A DNA stretch of 64,000 nucleotides from NCBI RefSeq assembly GCF_000024405.1, contig NC_013517.1:2480001-2544000 (forward strand). The letters run 5' to 3'. Positions 53,719-62,986 of the stretch are shown here, piece by piece (the first letter of the stretch is position 1; each line of letters opens with the position of its first letter). Source of the DNA: Sebaldella termitidis ATCC 33386. Its GTDB lineage: Bacteria > Fusobacteriota > Fusobacteriia > Fusobacteriales > Leptotrichiaceae. The notes under the pieces were generated by a model. That model had not been told where the DNA came from. It searched no databases and saw only the letters and a program-made list of their open reading frames with translations. A program made the translations under genes and the position numbers.

Positions 53719-54083
53719 TAACAATTTTTTTATCTGTAAATCTGTTTCTTATATCCAAAATATTTATTTCAAAATAAAATGAATGGAAGAATAATAAAAT
53801 CAGCTTCTTTTTATTATAAACATGAGATTTTACAGCATTAATATAATAAATCTGCCATATAAAATTATATAAACAAAAATAAAAATTTAAGAGAAAACTT
53901 TTATAAATGGAATATATTATCTTGAGAATAGCAAAGTAATTTCTTAATAAAATCTATTAGAATCTTATTTTAGTACTCTTCCTGGAAAAGTTAGAATTTT
54001 TATATTAATTATATATGAAATATGATAAAATAAACTTATTCCAGAATGGAATATAAAATTTAGAATATAAGGAAGTGAGTAAA

Positions 54084-54500
54084 ATGGCTTTGGAAATATA
54101 CCTGAATTTTGAAGGAAACTGCTATGAAGCAGTGAGCTTCTACTCTAAAATATTCAAAACTGAAATGCAGAATGTTATGTATTACTCTGATATGCCTGAA
54201 AACCCAGACTTTCCTCTTACTGATGAAGTAAAAAAAATGGTACTTCACACTTTTTTAAATATAAACGGTACAACAGTCATGTTTTCCGATTGTCCGCCGA
54301 ATATCCCGCTGAAATTCGGTAATAATACAGCATTAGTTATAAATAAAGACAATACCGAAGAAATAAAAGAACTCTTTAATGCTCTAAAAGAGGACGGAAC
54401 AGTTGTAATGGATCTGCAGGAGACTTTCTGGAGCAGGCTTTATGCATTTGTAGAAGATAAATATGGAATTTTATGGCATCTTATTTATACTGGCAATTAA
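54084..54500 (+). CDS. VOC-family (PhnB/glyoxalase-like) protein
   Basis: 138 residues of the vicinal-oxygen-chelate fold, with the PhnB-like layout: EIYLNFEGNCYEAVSFYSKIFKTE at the start, VMFSDCPPNIPLKFGNNTALVI in the middle, and ETFWSRLYAFVEDKYGILWHLIY at the end. These proteins occur as dimers; the metal ligands common in glyoxalases are not obvious, so a small-molecule binding or resistance role is more likely than lactoylglutathione lyase. The ATG at 54084 follows AAGGAA by 9 nt; an in-frame GTG 9 nt upstream directly abuts it and is rejected. Confidence 0.85.
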   Translation: MALEIYLNFEGNCYEAVSFYSKIFKTEMQNVMYYSDMPENPDFPLTDEVKKMVLHTFLNINGTTVMFSDCPPNIPLKFGNNTALVINKDNTEEIKELFNALKEDGTVVMDLQETFWSRLYAFVEDKYGILWHLIYTGN

Positions 54501-54518
54501 AAATATTATTCATATAAA

Positions 54519-54545
54519 AAAACCGGCTAAAATGCCGGTTTTTAT
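54519..54545. terminator. Bidirectional terminator
   Basis: AACCGGC (54521-54527) pairs with GCCGGTT (54534-54540), flanked by A and T runs on both sides, between convergent genes. Confidence 0.8.
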
Positions 54546-54568
54546 CATAATCATCTATTTTATAAAAA

Positions 54569-54889
54569 TTACAGATTGCTGTTCATGAGTATTTTCATCT
54601 GTTCCGGTGTTAGTATCTGCGAAAGTCTGTCCCTGCTTTTCAAAATAGCCTGTTTATGTGCTTCTTCCTTATCCTGCTGCGAAACATTCATATTTTCTAT
54701 TTTCTGAACCTCAGTCATATATTGATCCTGAACAAGCTTTATCTGTTTTTTTTGTTCTTCGCTAAAATCCAAATTCTGTGAAGATGACACTGCAGTTTTT
54801 ACATTAGTAACTTTATTTATGGATGTTTTCGCAAATGCACTCACTGCTAACAGTGTCATCAGCGAAAACATTATCAAAATTCTTTTCAT
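54569..54889 (-). CDS. Small periplasmic Spy/CpxP-like protein
   Basis: 106 residues. Signal peptide MKRILIMFSLMTLLAVSAFA, then a helical mature part with LDFSEEQKKQIKLVQDQY and a C-terminal ILTPEQMKIL, close to the LTxxQ motif of the Spy/CpxP family of periplasmic chaperones and stress sensors. The second LTxxQ copy is degenerate. It is about 50 residues shorter than E. coli Spy. Start at 54889 has AGGAGG upstream. Likely role in envelope stress, but weak homology limits certainty. Confidence 0.65.
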   Translation of the reverse strand: MKRILIMFSLMTLLAVSAFAKTSINKVTNVKTAVSSSQNLDFSEEQKKQIKLVQDQYMTEVQKIENMNVSQQDKEEAHKQAILKSRDRLSQILTPEQMKILMNSNL

Positions 54890-55078
54890 TTTCTACCTCC
54901 TGAAATGATTAGACTAATTATACTAAAAATTTCTTTGAGGCTTCTTTTTATGATCTTTATTTTTTATATAAGTTAGCTTTGTATAGCTTAATTCATGCTG
55001 TCAAATTACTTCTCCGAGCTTCTTTTTATCAGTAACAATGTATCATTTCTCGAATTCTATATCCTCATCTGTTATACT

Positions 55079-55765
55079 TTATTCTATACCTGCCCCTTCT
55101 GCTTTCACAGAGAAATCCCAAAGAGTCAGATTTAAATAAAAATTAGTATTAAACAGAATAAAAAACGGATATGAAATATAATTCCATGCACTAAAAATAA
55201 TCTTTATCCATACTATATCCGCTGATTCAAAAAGATTTATTGCAAAAGCAAAAATAACCATAGGAAGGAAGAATAAGATTCCTGCCAAGCCTAATAATAA
55301 ACTTAAAACAAAATAATCTGTCTTAAATCCATCCATTATATCCTCACTTTCACTGATACATTCACTTGCAGTTAACTCAGGATTGTCTAAATATATATAA
55401 AATGCCTGTGAATAAGCTATTCCTTTTACGATTCCGGGAATTATAAGCAGTAATCCCCATAAAAAGCTGAACAGCCCTATTAATAATTCCAGTAATAATA
55501 ATCTTCCAGTTCTTTCCCTGAATCCTATAAATGTGTCTCCAATACTAAATTCCTCATATCTGGCAGCTTTCAGACATACATGACTTACTCCTATTAATAC
55601 AATAATATTCAAAAAATCTAATATTAATCCTAAAATATCAGATAATTCTGAAAAGAAAAGGCTGATCATTCCGAAAACAATCAAATATACCGAAATTCCA
55701 AGCATTTTTTCCCAATTTTTTTTGTAATCATTAATTGATTTTGAAAATATTTTCCCAAATTCCAT
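55079..55765 (-). CDS. DUF975-family membrane protein
   Basis: 228 residues with about five to six membrane helices. The segment LLIIPGIVKGIAYSQAFYIYLDNPELTASECISESEDIMDG (described from 110 to 150) contains the DUF975 hallmark of a Pro-Gly-Ile helix followed by a YI-x-DNPEL and S-E-x-I-x-x-S motif. DUF975 proteins are common in Firmicutes and of unknown function; they are often linked with membrane remodelling or bacteriocin immunity. The ATG at 55765 has AAGGAG 6 nt upstream. Confidence 0.75.
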   Translation of the reverse strand: MEFGKIFSKSINDYKKNWEKMLGISVYLIVFGMISLFFSELSDILGLILDFLNIIVLIGVSHVCLKAARYEEFSIGDTFIGFRERTGRLLLLELLIGLFSFLWGLLLIIPGIVKGIAYSQAFYIYLDNPELTASECISESEDIMDGFKTDYFVLSLLLGLAGILFFLPMVIFAFAINLFESADIVWIKIIFSAWNYISYPFFILFNTNFYLNLTLWDFSVKAEGAGIE

Positions 55766-55987
55766 GTTAAACTCCTTCTGAATTTTTATTTAAATATATC
55801 ATAAAATATTCTTTTCAGTCAATTATTTTTACCAATAAAAACAATAACCATATAAAAAAACATAACTAAAATATTAATAAATATTATCGAAAAATAATAA
55901 TCAGCTTAATGAAATATAACCTTTTTATGAGCATTCATTATGATATAACTGTCCTGAAAAAACCTTAATTTTCAATATTTAATATAT

Positions 55988-56188
55988 TATACATCACAAA
56001 TATGTATCAGCTCTTTTAATGCACTATTTTTTTATAATGCATCACATTAGACCCAAACCATCTATTATAGTGATATATAACTTATTTTTATTATAACTGT
56101 TATGAATATATATCCTTAAATTCACAAAAAAAATTGACTTCTTTTTTTCAATGTGTTATATTATTTTCAAATAATGCATCACATTGAA
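55988..56188 (+). promoter_or_regulatory. Promoter and repeated CcpN-like operators
   Basis: Promoter TTGACT (56134-56139), 17 nt, TATATT (56157-56162). TTCAATGTG (56147-56155) and CACATTGAA (56180-56188) form an inverted pair around it; the sequence TGTGTTATATT at 56152-56162 fits the CcpN consensus as I remember it (TRTGHYATAYW). Related copies lie at 56034-56050 and 55988-55998. The stretch 55766-56133 has no gene. Confidence 0.55.
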
Positions 56189-56199
56189 ATCGAAGGTAG

Positions 56200-56838
56200 G
56201 TGAGTTCTATAAAATTTACATCCCGACAAAAAGAAATAATTAAAATTGTAGAGAAGAATCAGCCTGTTACCGGCGAAGAAATAGCACAGATCCTGAAGAT
56301 GAATAAATCTACACTGCGATTAGATTTTTCTGTATTAACCAAGTTCAATATACTTATAGCAAAACCTAAAATTGGTTATTCTCTGGCAGGCAGCCACTTC
56401 CACTATTTTTCCAAAGAAGAGATAAAAGAACAGGATATCTCCGAAGTTATGGAAGTCCCTACACTTATAAACCACGATACAAACATAAAAGATGCAATAA
56501 TAAATCTGTTTATGTACAATACAGATATTTTATATGCTGTAGATAACAACTCCCTTGTAGGTGTGGTCACTAAAAAAGATCTTTTAAAAATAAGCATAAA
56601 CGGAAAAGATCTGGAAAAAATTCCTGTTAGTCTGGTTATGACCAGAATGCCTAATATTATTTATCTGTACTCCAAATCATCTATTTATGACGGCATTCAA
56701 AAACTGAATTATCACCAGATTGACAATATTCCCATAGTAAAAAGCATGGAAGAAAACGGAAAAAATATCCTGAAAGTTATAGGCCAGTTTTCTAAAACTA
56801 CAGCCTGTAATCTATTTTTTGAACTACTTGACAAATAG
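56200..56838 (+). CDS. ccpN: CcpN-type regulator (HTH plus CBS pair)
   Basis: 212 residues: winged helix-turn-helix at 1-60 (SRQKEIIKIVEKNQPVTGEEIAQILKMNKSTLRLDFSVLTKF), then two CBS domains with DAIINLFMYNTDILYAVDNNSLVGVVTKKDLLKI and GIQKLNYHQIDNIPIV. The family includes B. subtilis CcpN, which represses gluconeogenic genes in response to ATP/ADP. The start is GTG at 56200; ATA three codons later is preceded by AGGTGAG and cannot be excluded. Followed by PDRP and PPDK genes, the same order found in Firmicutes. Confidence 0.85.
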   Translation: MSSIKFTSRQKEIIKIVEKNQPVTGEEIAQILKMNKSTLRLDFSVLTKFNILIAKPKIGYSLAGSHFHYFSKEEIKEQDISEVMEVPTLINHDTNIKDAIINLFMYNTDILYAVDNNSLVGVVTKKDLLKISINGKDLEKIPVSLVMTRMPNIIYLYSKSSIYDGIQKLNYHQIDNIPIVKSMEENGKNILKVIGQFSKTTACNLFFELLDK

Positions 56839-56846
56839 GAGGAAGC

Positions 56847-57659
56847 ATGGAAAAAATATATATATATTCTATATCGGATTCAGTCGGAGAGACTTCTGAA
56901 TCAGTGATAAAAGCTGCGTTATGTCAGTTTAATTATACTAATTATGAAATCAAAAAATATTCATTTGTCAGTACTCTTGAAGAGTTAAAAATTATACTGG
57001 AGGAAAGCAAAACACATAAATCCATATTTTTTTACACATTAGTAGAAACAGAGCTTGTTAATTATATAAAAGAATTCTCAAGAAACTATGAGATAAAAAA
57101 TGTGGATTTACTTTCAGAAGCATTGAATTCAATAGCCGGAGTGCTTAATATGGAACCCAAAAGAGAGCCCGGAATACTGAGAAGACTTAATATGAGTTAT
57201 TTTGACAGAATAGAGGCAGTAGAATTCGCTGTAAAATATGATGATGGAAAAGACCCGCGCGGCTTTATGCTGGCTGATATAATTCTTCTTGGAATTTCCA
57301 GAACCAGCAAAACACCGCTCAGCCTGTATCTTGCCAATAAGAACTATAAAGTGGCTAATTTCCCTGTGGTACCCAATGTTCCGATACCAAAGGAGCTTAT
57401 TAAGGCTTCTCCGGAAAAAATATTCGGACTTACCATATCACTGGATAAAGTTCACGCAATAAGACGGGAAAGACTGAAAACTTTGGGATTTACCTCGCAG
57501 TCCTCTTATTCGGACAAGGAATCTATACTTGAAGAAATCGAATATGCGAATGAAGTAATCAGAAAAATAGGCTGCCCTGTTATTGATGTGTCAAATAAAG
57601 CCATCGAAGAAACAGGAGATGTAATTTTAAGTTATATAAATAAAGATAAAGAAGATTAG
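56847..57659 (+). CDS. PPDK regulatory protein (bifunctional kinase/phosphorylase)
   Basis: 270 residues of the PDRP (YqfL/DUF299) family. It inactivates pyruvate phosphate dikinase by ADP-dependent phosphorylation of an active-site threonine and reactivates it by phosphorolysis. The P-loop-like ISRTSKTPLSLYLANKNYKVANFP is near residue 150, and VHAIRRERL further on. The ATG has AGGAGG 5 nt upstream and follows ccpN by 9 nt. The target, PPDK, is encoded next. Confidence 0.93.
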   Translation: MEKIYIYSISDSVGETSESVIKAALCQFNYTNYEIKKYSFVSTLEELKIILEESKTHKSIFFYTLVETELVNYIKEFSRNYEIKNVDLLSEALNSIAGVLNMEPKREPGILRRLNMSYFDRIEAVEFAVKYDDGKDPRGFMLADIILLGISRTSKTPLSLYLANKNYKVANFPVVPNVPIPKELIKASPEKIFGLTISLDKVHAIRRERLKTLGFTSQSSYSDKESILEEIEYANEVIRKIGCPVIDVSNKAIEETGDVILSYINKDKED

Positions 57660-57753
57660 ACAAAAAAGCGGTTCTGTACTTTTCTTTCTACAGATGCTGG
57701 CAGGATATTGACAGTTTGAATGTATTTAGACAAAACACTAGGAGGTTTTAAAT

Positions 57754-60396
57754 ATGAAACTTATTTATCAGTTTAACGAGGGTAATAAGGATATGAAAGA
57801 TATCCTTGGCGGCAAAGGTGCCAATCTTGCAGAAATGACTTCATTAGGACTAAATGTACCTCCGGGTTTTACTATCAGCACAACGGCGTGCAGAAAATAT
57901 CTGGAAGATAATGTCCTTTGGTTGGAATTAAAGGAAACTGTTCTTTCTAACCTCAGACTTTTGGAATTGAAAACGGAAAAATCATTTTTAGGAAACAGAA
58001 ATCTTCAGCCTCTTCTCCTTTCTGTGAGATCAGGTGCTCCAAATTCAATGCCCGGAATGATGGATACTATACTAAATCTTGGTCTGAATGATACTTCGGT
58101 AAAGCTCATGGCAGATTTTACCAGCAATGAAAGATTTGCTTATGATAGTTATCGCAGATTTATCGAAATGTTTTCCAATGTTGTAGCTGAAATTCCAAGA
58201 ATTGAATTTGAGAAGCAGCTGGAAAGTGTAAAAATAGAAAAAAATTATAATTCTGATTCTGATTTGACAATTTCAGACTTAAAGTTACTTATTGAAAAAT
58301 ACAAAAAAATATATTTTGATTTTGAAAAAACAGAGTTTCCGGAAGATCCTACAAGACAGCTTTTTCTTGCTGTTGAGGCTGTTTTCCGTTCATGGAACAA
58401 TCCAAGAGCAATAACATATAGAAATCTTCATAAGATATCACATGATATTGGTACTGCTGTAAATATACAATCTATGGTTTTTGGAAATATGGGGAAAACT
58501 TCAGGAACAGGTGTTCTTTTTTCAAGAAATCCCATAAACGGAAATGATGAGCTTTTCGGTGAATACCTTATGAATGCACAGGGTGAGGATGTAGTAGCCG
58601 GAATCAGAACTCCGCTTGAAATAAGTGAACTTAACAAAGAATTTCCGAATATATATAAAGAACTTTTTGATACTTCAAAAAAACTTGAGCTTTATTTTAA
58701 AGATATTCAGGATATTGAATTTACTATAGAAAACGGGAAGCTTTACTTCCTGCAGGTAAGAAATGCCAAAAGAACTCCTTTGGCTGCGGTTAATTCAGCA
58801 TGTGAGTTTGTAAGTGAAGGCCTTATTGATAAAAAGGAAGCTATAAAAAGAATCAGCTCTAAAGATATTGAAAATCTGCTTCATCCTGTTTTTGACGATG
58901 CATATCTGAAAAAATCAAAAGTAGTAGGCAAAGGTCTCGCTGCTTCTCCCGGAGCTGCTTCAGGAAAGGTATATTTCAGTCCGGCTGATGTAACTATTGC
59001 CAAGAATAAAGGTGAAAAGGTTATACTTGTAAGAGAAGAAACTTCTCCGGAAGATATTGAAGGAATGCTTTATTCTGAAGGAATCCTTACTTCAAAAGGG
59101 GGAATGACATCACATGCGGCTGTAGTAGCAAGAGGAATAGGAAAATGCTGTATTACCGGATGTGAAGATATTGCATTTAATAAAGATGAGAAATATATTG
59201 TCATAAATGATGTAGTTATCAAAGAAGGAGATTTTATCTCAATTGACGGAAGCACAGGAAATATTTATCTGGGAGAAATTCCAAAAGTAAAGCTCGATAC
59301 CAATGAGAATTTTAAAATTCTTCTGAAATGGCTGGATGAATTCAGAAAAATAGGAGTAAGAGCAAATGCCGATACTCCAAATGATGCAATGCATGCTAAC
59401 CAGTTTAATACTGACGGAATAGGACTATGCAGAACAGAACATATGTTTTTTAATAAAATAAGAATACCTATTGTAAGAAGTATGATACTGGCAAATTATG
59501 AGGATGAAAGAAAAGAATATCTGGATGAGCTTCTAAAGTTTCAGAGAGAAGATTTTGTAGAAATTTTCAAACTGATGGATAATAAACCGGTAACTGTAAG
59601 ACTTCTGGATCCGCCTTTGCATGAGTTTCTTCCTAAAACTGACGTGGAGATCAAAAACCTTGCAGCTTCAATGGGACTTACCATGAATGATATGCTCTAC
59701 AGAATAGAAAATCTGAAAGAGAGTAATCCTATGCTCGGTCACCGTGGATGCCGTCTGGCTATCACTTTTCCGGAAATATATAAAATGCAGGCAAGAGCTA
59801 TCATAGAAGCTGCTGTTATTTCCAAGGAAAACGGAATTAATATAAATCCTGAAATAATGATACCTCTTGTATGCGACAAGAAGGAACTGAAATTTATAAA
59901 AAACCACTTGGTTGATGAAATAAATAAAGTGTTTAAAGAAAAAAGCAACAGCGTGGAATATCACATCGGTACTATGATAGAAATACCAAGAGCGGCACTT
60001 CTGGCTGATGAAATTGCAGAAGAAGCTGACTTCTTCAGCTATGGTACTAATGATCTCACACAGATGACTTTCGGATTTTCACGTGACGATTCTAATAAAT
60101 TCTTATTTGACTATATGAATCACGATGTTTTTAGCACTAATCCATTCTCTACCCTTGATAAAAAAGGTGTGGGAAAATTAATAGAAATGTCGGCACAGCT
60201 TGGCAGAACAACAAATAAAAATATAAAACTTGGTATATGCGGAGAGCAGGCGGGAGATCCTGAAGCCCTGGAATTATATTCCAAATTAGGCATTACTTAC
60301 CTCTCATGTTCACCGTTCAGAATACCTCTGGTTAAACTGGCACTTGCCAAGTTAGCTATAAACCAGGACTCTGCAGGACAGAGCATTACAAATTAG
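57754..60396 (+). CDS. ppdK: Pyruvate, phosphate dikinase
   Basis: 880 residues, the standard length. It interconverts pyruvate, ATP and phosphate with phosphoenolpyruvate, AMP and pyrophosphate. The N-terminal ATP-grasp domain begins GGKGANLAEMTSLGL and contains SVRSGAPNSMPGMMDTI; the phosphohistidine domain has GGMTSHAAVVARG, with catalytic His and the Thr two residues earlier that PDRP would modify. The PEP/pyruvate TIM barrel has TDGIGLCRTEHMF and the signature GICGEQAGDP. It completes a regulator-modifier-enzyme operon for gluconeogenic or reversible glycolytic flux. Confidence 0.96.
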   Translation: MKLIYQFNEGNKDMKDILGGKGANLAEMTSLGLNVPPGFTISTTACRKYLEDNVLWLELKETVLSNLRLLELKTEKSFLGNRNLQPLLLSVRSGAPNSMPGMMDTILNLGLNDTSVKLMADFTSNERFAYDSYRRFIEMFSNVVAEIPRIEFEKQLESVKIEKNYNSDSDLTISDLKLLIEKYKKIYFDFEKTEFPEDPTRQLFLAVEAVFRSWNNPRAITYRNLHKISHDIGTAVNIQSMVFGNMGKTSGTGVLFSRNPINGNDELFGEYLMNAQGEDVVAGIRTPLEISELNKEFPNIYKELFDTSKKLELYFKDIQDIEFTIENGKLYFLQVRNAKRTPLAAVNSACEFVSEGLIDKKEAIKRISSKDIENLLHPVFDDAYLKKSKVVGKGLAASPGAASGKVYFSPADVTIAKNKGEKVILVREETSPEDIEGMLYSEGILTSKGGMTSHAAVVARGIGKCCITGCEDIAFNKDEKYIVINDVVIKEGDFISIDGSTGNIYLGEIPKVKLDTNENFKILLKWLDEFRKIGVRANADTPNDAMHANQFNTDGIGLCRTEHMFFNKIRIPIVRSMILANYEDERKEYLDELLKFQREDFVEIFKLMDNKPVTVRLLDPPLHEFLPKTDVEIKNLAASMGLTMNDMLYRIENLKESNPMLGHRGCRLAITFPEIYKMQARAIIEAAVISKENGININPEIMIPLVCDKKELKFIKNHLVDEINKVFKEKSNSVEYHIGTMIEIPRAALLADEIAEEADFFSYGTNDLTQMTFGFSRDDSNKFLFDYMNHDVFSTNPFSTLDKKGVGKLIEMSAQLGRTTNKNIKLGICGEQAGDPEALELYSKLGITYLSCSPFRIPLVKLALAKLAINQDSAGQSITN

Positions 60397-60556
60397 TTTT
60401 TTCTTTTAAAAAATAAATTCACCAAAAGCCTAATTTTTTTAAAGAAAATTATGTTTAAGAATTATACGGGATCCCTTATTTGTCATCCTAAAATATGTTC
60501 AAACAGCTTATTTGGCTGTATTAAAGATGATATACCTGTATATTCTTGCCGAAAGT

Positions 60557-60587
60557 GCTGTATTCTTCCGATGAATACAGCCTTTTT
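60557..60587 (+). terminator. Terminator of the ccpN-ppdK operon
   Basis: GCTGTATTC (60557-60565) pairs with GAATACAGC (60573-60581), followed by TTTTT. The remainder of 60397-60718 holds no gene. Confidence 0.8.
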
Positions 60588-60718
60588 AATTTTACTGATA
60601 TTATATATATCATTCATATTGAAATAAAATATAAGATTTTATGAATACACTCTTATTTGACTGTTTCTGATTTTTTTGTTATTATTTACTATAAAATATA
60701 AAAAAGAAAGGTGAATAT

Positions 60719-61480
60719 ATGAAAGACACATGGAATCCTGACTTATACAAAAATAACCACTCTTTTGTCTATGACTATGGAAAAGATCTTTTAGCTCTTC
60801 TTGATCCTAAAGACGGAGAAGTAATATTAGATCTGGGCTGCGGTACCGGCGAACTCACTTTCGAAATATCAAAGAAAACCCGTTTTATTACTGGTATTGA
60901 TGCTTCTGAAAAAATGCTGTCCAAAGCAAAGAAGAGCTACCCTGATATTGAATTTTTAAATATAGATGCTCTTAGTATGGACTACCGTAATAAATTTGAC
61001 AAAGTATTCTCAAATGCTGTATTCCACTGGATTTTTGAACAGGAAAAATTTTTGAAAAATATATATAATTCTCTTAAGCCTGGCGGAAAACTTATTTTTG
61101 AAATGGGCGGCAAGGATAATACTGCTGTCATTATGCTTAATTTGAAAAAGGCTTTGATAAAAAGAGGCTTTAATAAAAATGCTGAAAAGCAGGTTATGTT
61201 TTTTCCTTCTGTGGGAGAATATTCTGCACTTCTTGAAAAAACAGGCTTTACAGTTAGATATGCACTTTATTTTGACAGAGATACTGTACTTAACGGAAAA
61301 GACGGCTTGAAAAATTTTATAAACATGTTTCATAATTCATATTTTGATGACATTGATGAAAACCTGAGAAATGAAATTATACAGGAAGTAGAAAACAATG
61401 TAAAACCTGTTCTTTATAAAGACGGGGTATGGTATGCCGATTACAAAAGACTTCGCATAATTGCAGAAAAAATTATATAA
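60719..61480 (+). CDS. SAM-dependent methyltransferase
   Basis: 253 residues with a class I methyltransferase fold: VILDLGCGTGELTFEISK (SAM-binding motif I), FITGIDASEKML, FDKVFSNAVFHWIFEQEKFL and LKPGGKLIFEMGGK. The order and the FSNAVFHWI segment resemble trans-aconitate 2-methyltransferase and related small-acid methyltransferases, though the substrate is not readable. Start ATG at 60719 follows AAAGAAAGGTG. A bidirectional terminator follows. Confidence 0.88.
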   Translation: MKDTWNPDLYKNNHSFVYDYGKDLLALLDPKDGEVILDLGCGTGELTFEISKKTRFITGIDASEKMLSKAKKSYPDIEFLNIDALSMDYRNKFDKVFSNAVFHWIFEQEKFLKNIYNSLKPGGKLIFEMGGKDNTAVIMLNLKKALIKRGFNKNAEKQVMFFPSVGEYSALLEKTGFTVRYALYFDRDTVLNGKDGLKNFINMFHNSYFDDIDENLRNEIIQEVENNVKPVLYKDGVWYADYKRLRIIAEKII

Positions 61481-61490
61481 AACTAAAAGC

Positions 61491-61530
61491 AAAAAGGAGC
61501 ATGTTTCCATAAGAAAACATGCTCCTTTTT
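61491..61530. terminator. Bidirectional terminator
   Basis: AAAAAGGAGCATGTTT pairs with AAACATGCTCCTTTTT around a short loop; A and T runs on both sides serve the methyltransferase and the convergent membrane protein gene. Confidence 0.85.
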
Positions 61531-61547
61531 ATAATTTTTATTTTGTT

Positions 61548-62012
61548 CTATTCTGTCAGTACACTTTTCCCGGAAAACCAAAATTTCCCGTCTTCAGTAA
61601 ACCATAATTTAAGAATAATAATTGCCTCAAAAATAAAGAGTACTGCACTTACCCATCCTAAAATATCTGCTCCTGTTTCGATCATCATATCATAAATCAG
61701 ATATAATCTCAGTATAAGATATAATGTGTACATATACAGTCCTGCTTTTTTTCTTTTTTGTATCAGAATTCCAAATAATAATCCTGATCCGTAAAGCAGA
61801 AAACTCAGCAGTGAGTATATAAGAAATAGCCTGAATACATTCGGAGGCTCTACATTATAAATTCCCATTTCCTCATAATAAAGTGCCATATTTCTCGGAG
61901 TCAGAATCAGCATCATAAAATTATTTGCCAAAGAAAGAATACAAAGTATTGCTGATATTATTACCAACGGTTTCCACTGACTTGCTATTTCATATTCCCT
62001 GTAACTCTGCAT
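61548..62012 (-). CDS. Four-helix membrane protein, unknown function
   Basis: 154 residues with about four membrane helices (18-40, 64-85, 95-110, 122-140) and short loops. The start MQSYRE at 62012 has GGAGG 8 nt upstream; an ATG five codons earlier overlaps the ribosome binding site itself. No family is recognised. It lies between a methyltransferase and a polysaccharide gene pair and has no obvious partner. The C-terminal WFTEDGKFWFSGKSVL is probably cytoplasmic. Confidence 0.65.
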   Translation of the reverse strand: MQSYREYEIASQWKPLVIISAILCILSLANNFMMLILTPRNMALYYEEMGIYNVEPPNVFRLFLIYSLLSFLLYGSGLLFGILIQKRKKAGLYMYTLYLILRLYLIYDMMIETGADILGWVSAVLFIFEAIIILKLWFTEDGKFWFSGKSVLTE

Positions 62013-62068
62013 AACCACAACCTCCATTTTATTTTCCCTTTTATGTAATTTATTATTATTACTTATAT

Positions 62069-62983
62069 TTATTTATCAAGATATTCTTTTAGACCCTGAT
62101 CCAGTGTATATTCAGGTTTCCAGCTGGTATTTTTCAGTAACTTATTATTATCCAGCCTTGAATTTCTAATATCCCCTTTTCTTGCTTCCTTATGAAAAGC
62201 ATCTTTTTCATAGCCTGAATATTTTTTCATAGTATTAAAAAGTTTTAAAATAGAAATATCAGTATTGGTAGAGACATTGAAAGTTTCATTTTTTATATCT
62301 TCTGTAGCACATATATAATTAGCTCCGGAAACATCCTTTACATAAACAAAATCTCTTGTCTGAAGTCCGTCACCCTCTATAAAAATATCCCCGTTTGCCT
62401 TTATCTTATCGTTAAATATAGAAACTACCCCTGCTTCTCCATGTGCACTCTGTCTTGGTCCATACACATTGGCATATCTTAATATCACATAATTAACACC
62501 AAAAAGTCTGGAATACATTTTTATATATTCTTCTCCTGTAAGCTTCGACAATCCGTAAGGTGACAGCGGAGCTGTTTTATTAGCCTCTCTTGAAGGCACT
62601 TCCTCCGGAATGCCGTATACTGCTGCAGTACTTGAAAATACAATTTTTTCAGTATTATATTTTTTACATAATTCCAGAATATTTATTAATGCTGTTATAT
62701 TTTCCTCAGCATCATATAATACATCTTCCACAGATGAAGAAACACTGACCTGTGCTGCAAGATGAATCACATAATCAGGTTTTTCATTTTTAAAAAGCTC
62801 TTCCAGTTTTTCCCTGTCTCTTATATCTATATTAAAAAATTTTATATTTTTTCCGTTGATATTATCAATATTTCCTGTTACCAAATTATCCGCTGCTATC
62901 ACCTCATAGTTATTCAAAAGAAATCTGTCTGCTACATGGGATCCTATAAAACCTGCCCCGCCTGTTATCAGTACTTTTTTCAT
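62069..62983 (-). CDS. NAD-dependent sugar epimerase (GalE-like)
   Basis: 304 residues of the extended short-chain dehydrogenase family. The NAD motif GGAGFIGSHVADRF is at residues 7-20, the Asp of the nicotinamide pocket follows in AADNLVTG, and the catalytic YGLSK lies near 150, after SSTAAVYG. Size and motifs are typical of UDP-glucose/UDP-GlcNAc 4-epimerases or dTDP-glucose-type enzymes. It starts 4 nt after the gene for a sugar transferase, so the two form the start of an exopolysaccharide or capsule operon. Substrate is uncertain. Confidence 0.9.
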   Translation of the reverse strand: MKKVLITGGAGFIGSHVADRFLLNNYEVIAADNLVTGNIDNINGKNIKFFNIDIRDREKLEELFKNEKPDYVIHLAAQVSVSSSVEDVLYDAEENITALINILELCKKYNTEKIVFSSTAAVYGIPEEVPSREANKTAPLSPYGLSKLTGEEYIKMYSRLFGVNYVILRYANVYGPRQSAHGEAGVVSIFNDKIKANGDIFIEGDGLQTRDFVYVKDVSGANYICATEDIKNETFNVSTNTDISILKLFNTMKKYSGYEKDAFHKEARKGDIRNSRLDNNKLLKNTSWKPEYTLDQGLKEYLDK

Positions 62984-62986
62984 TTT

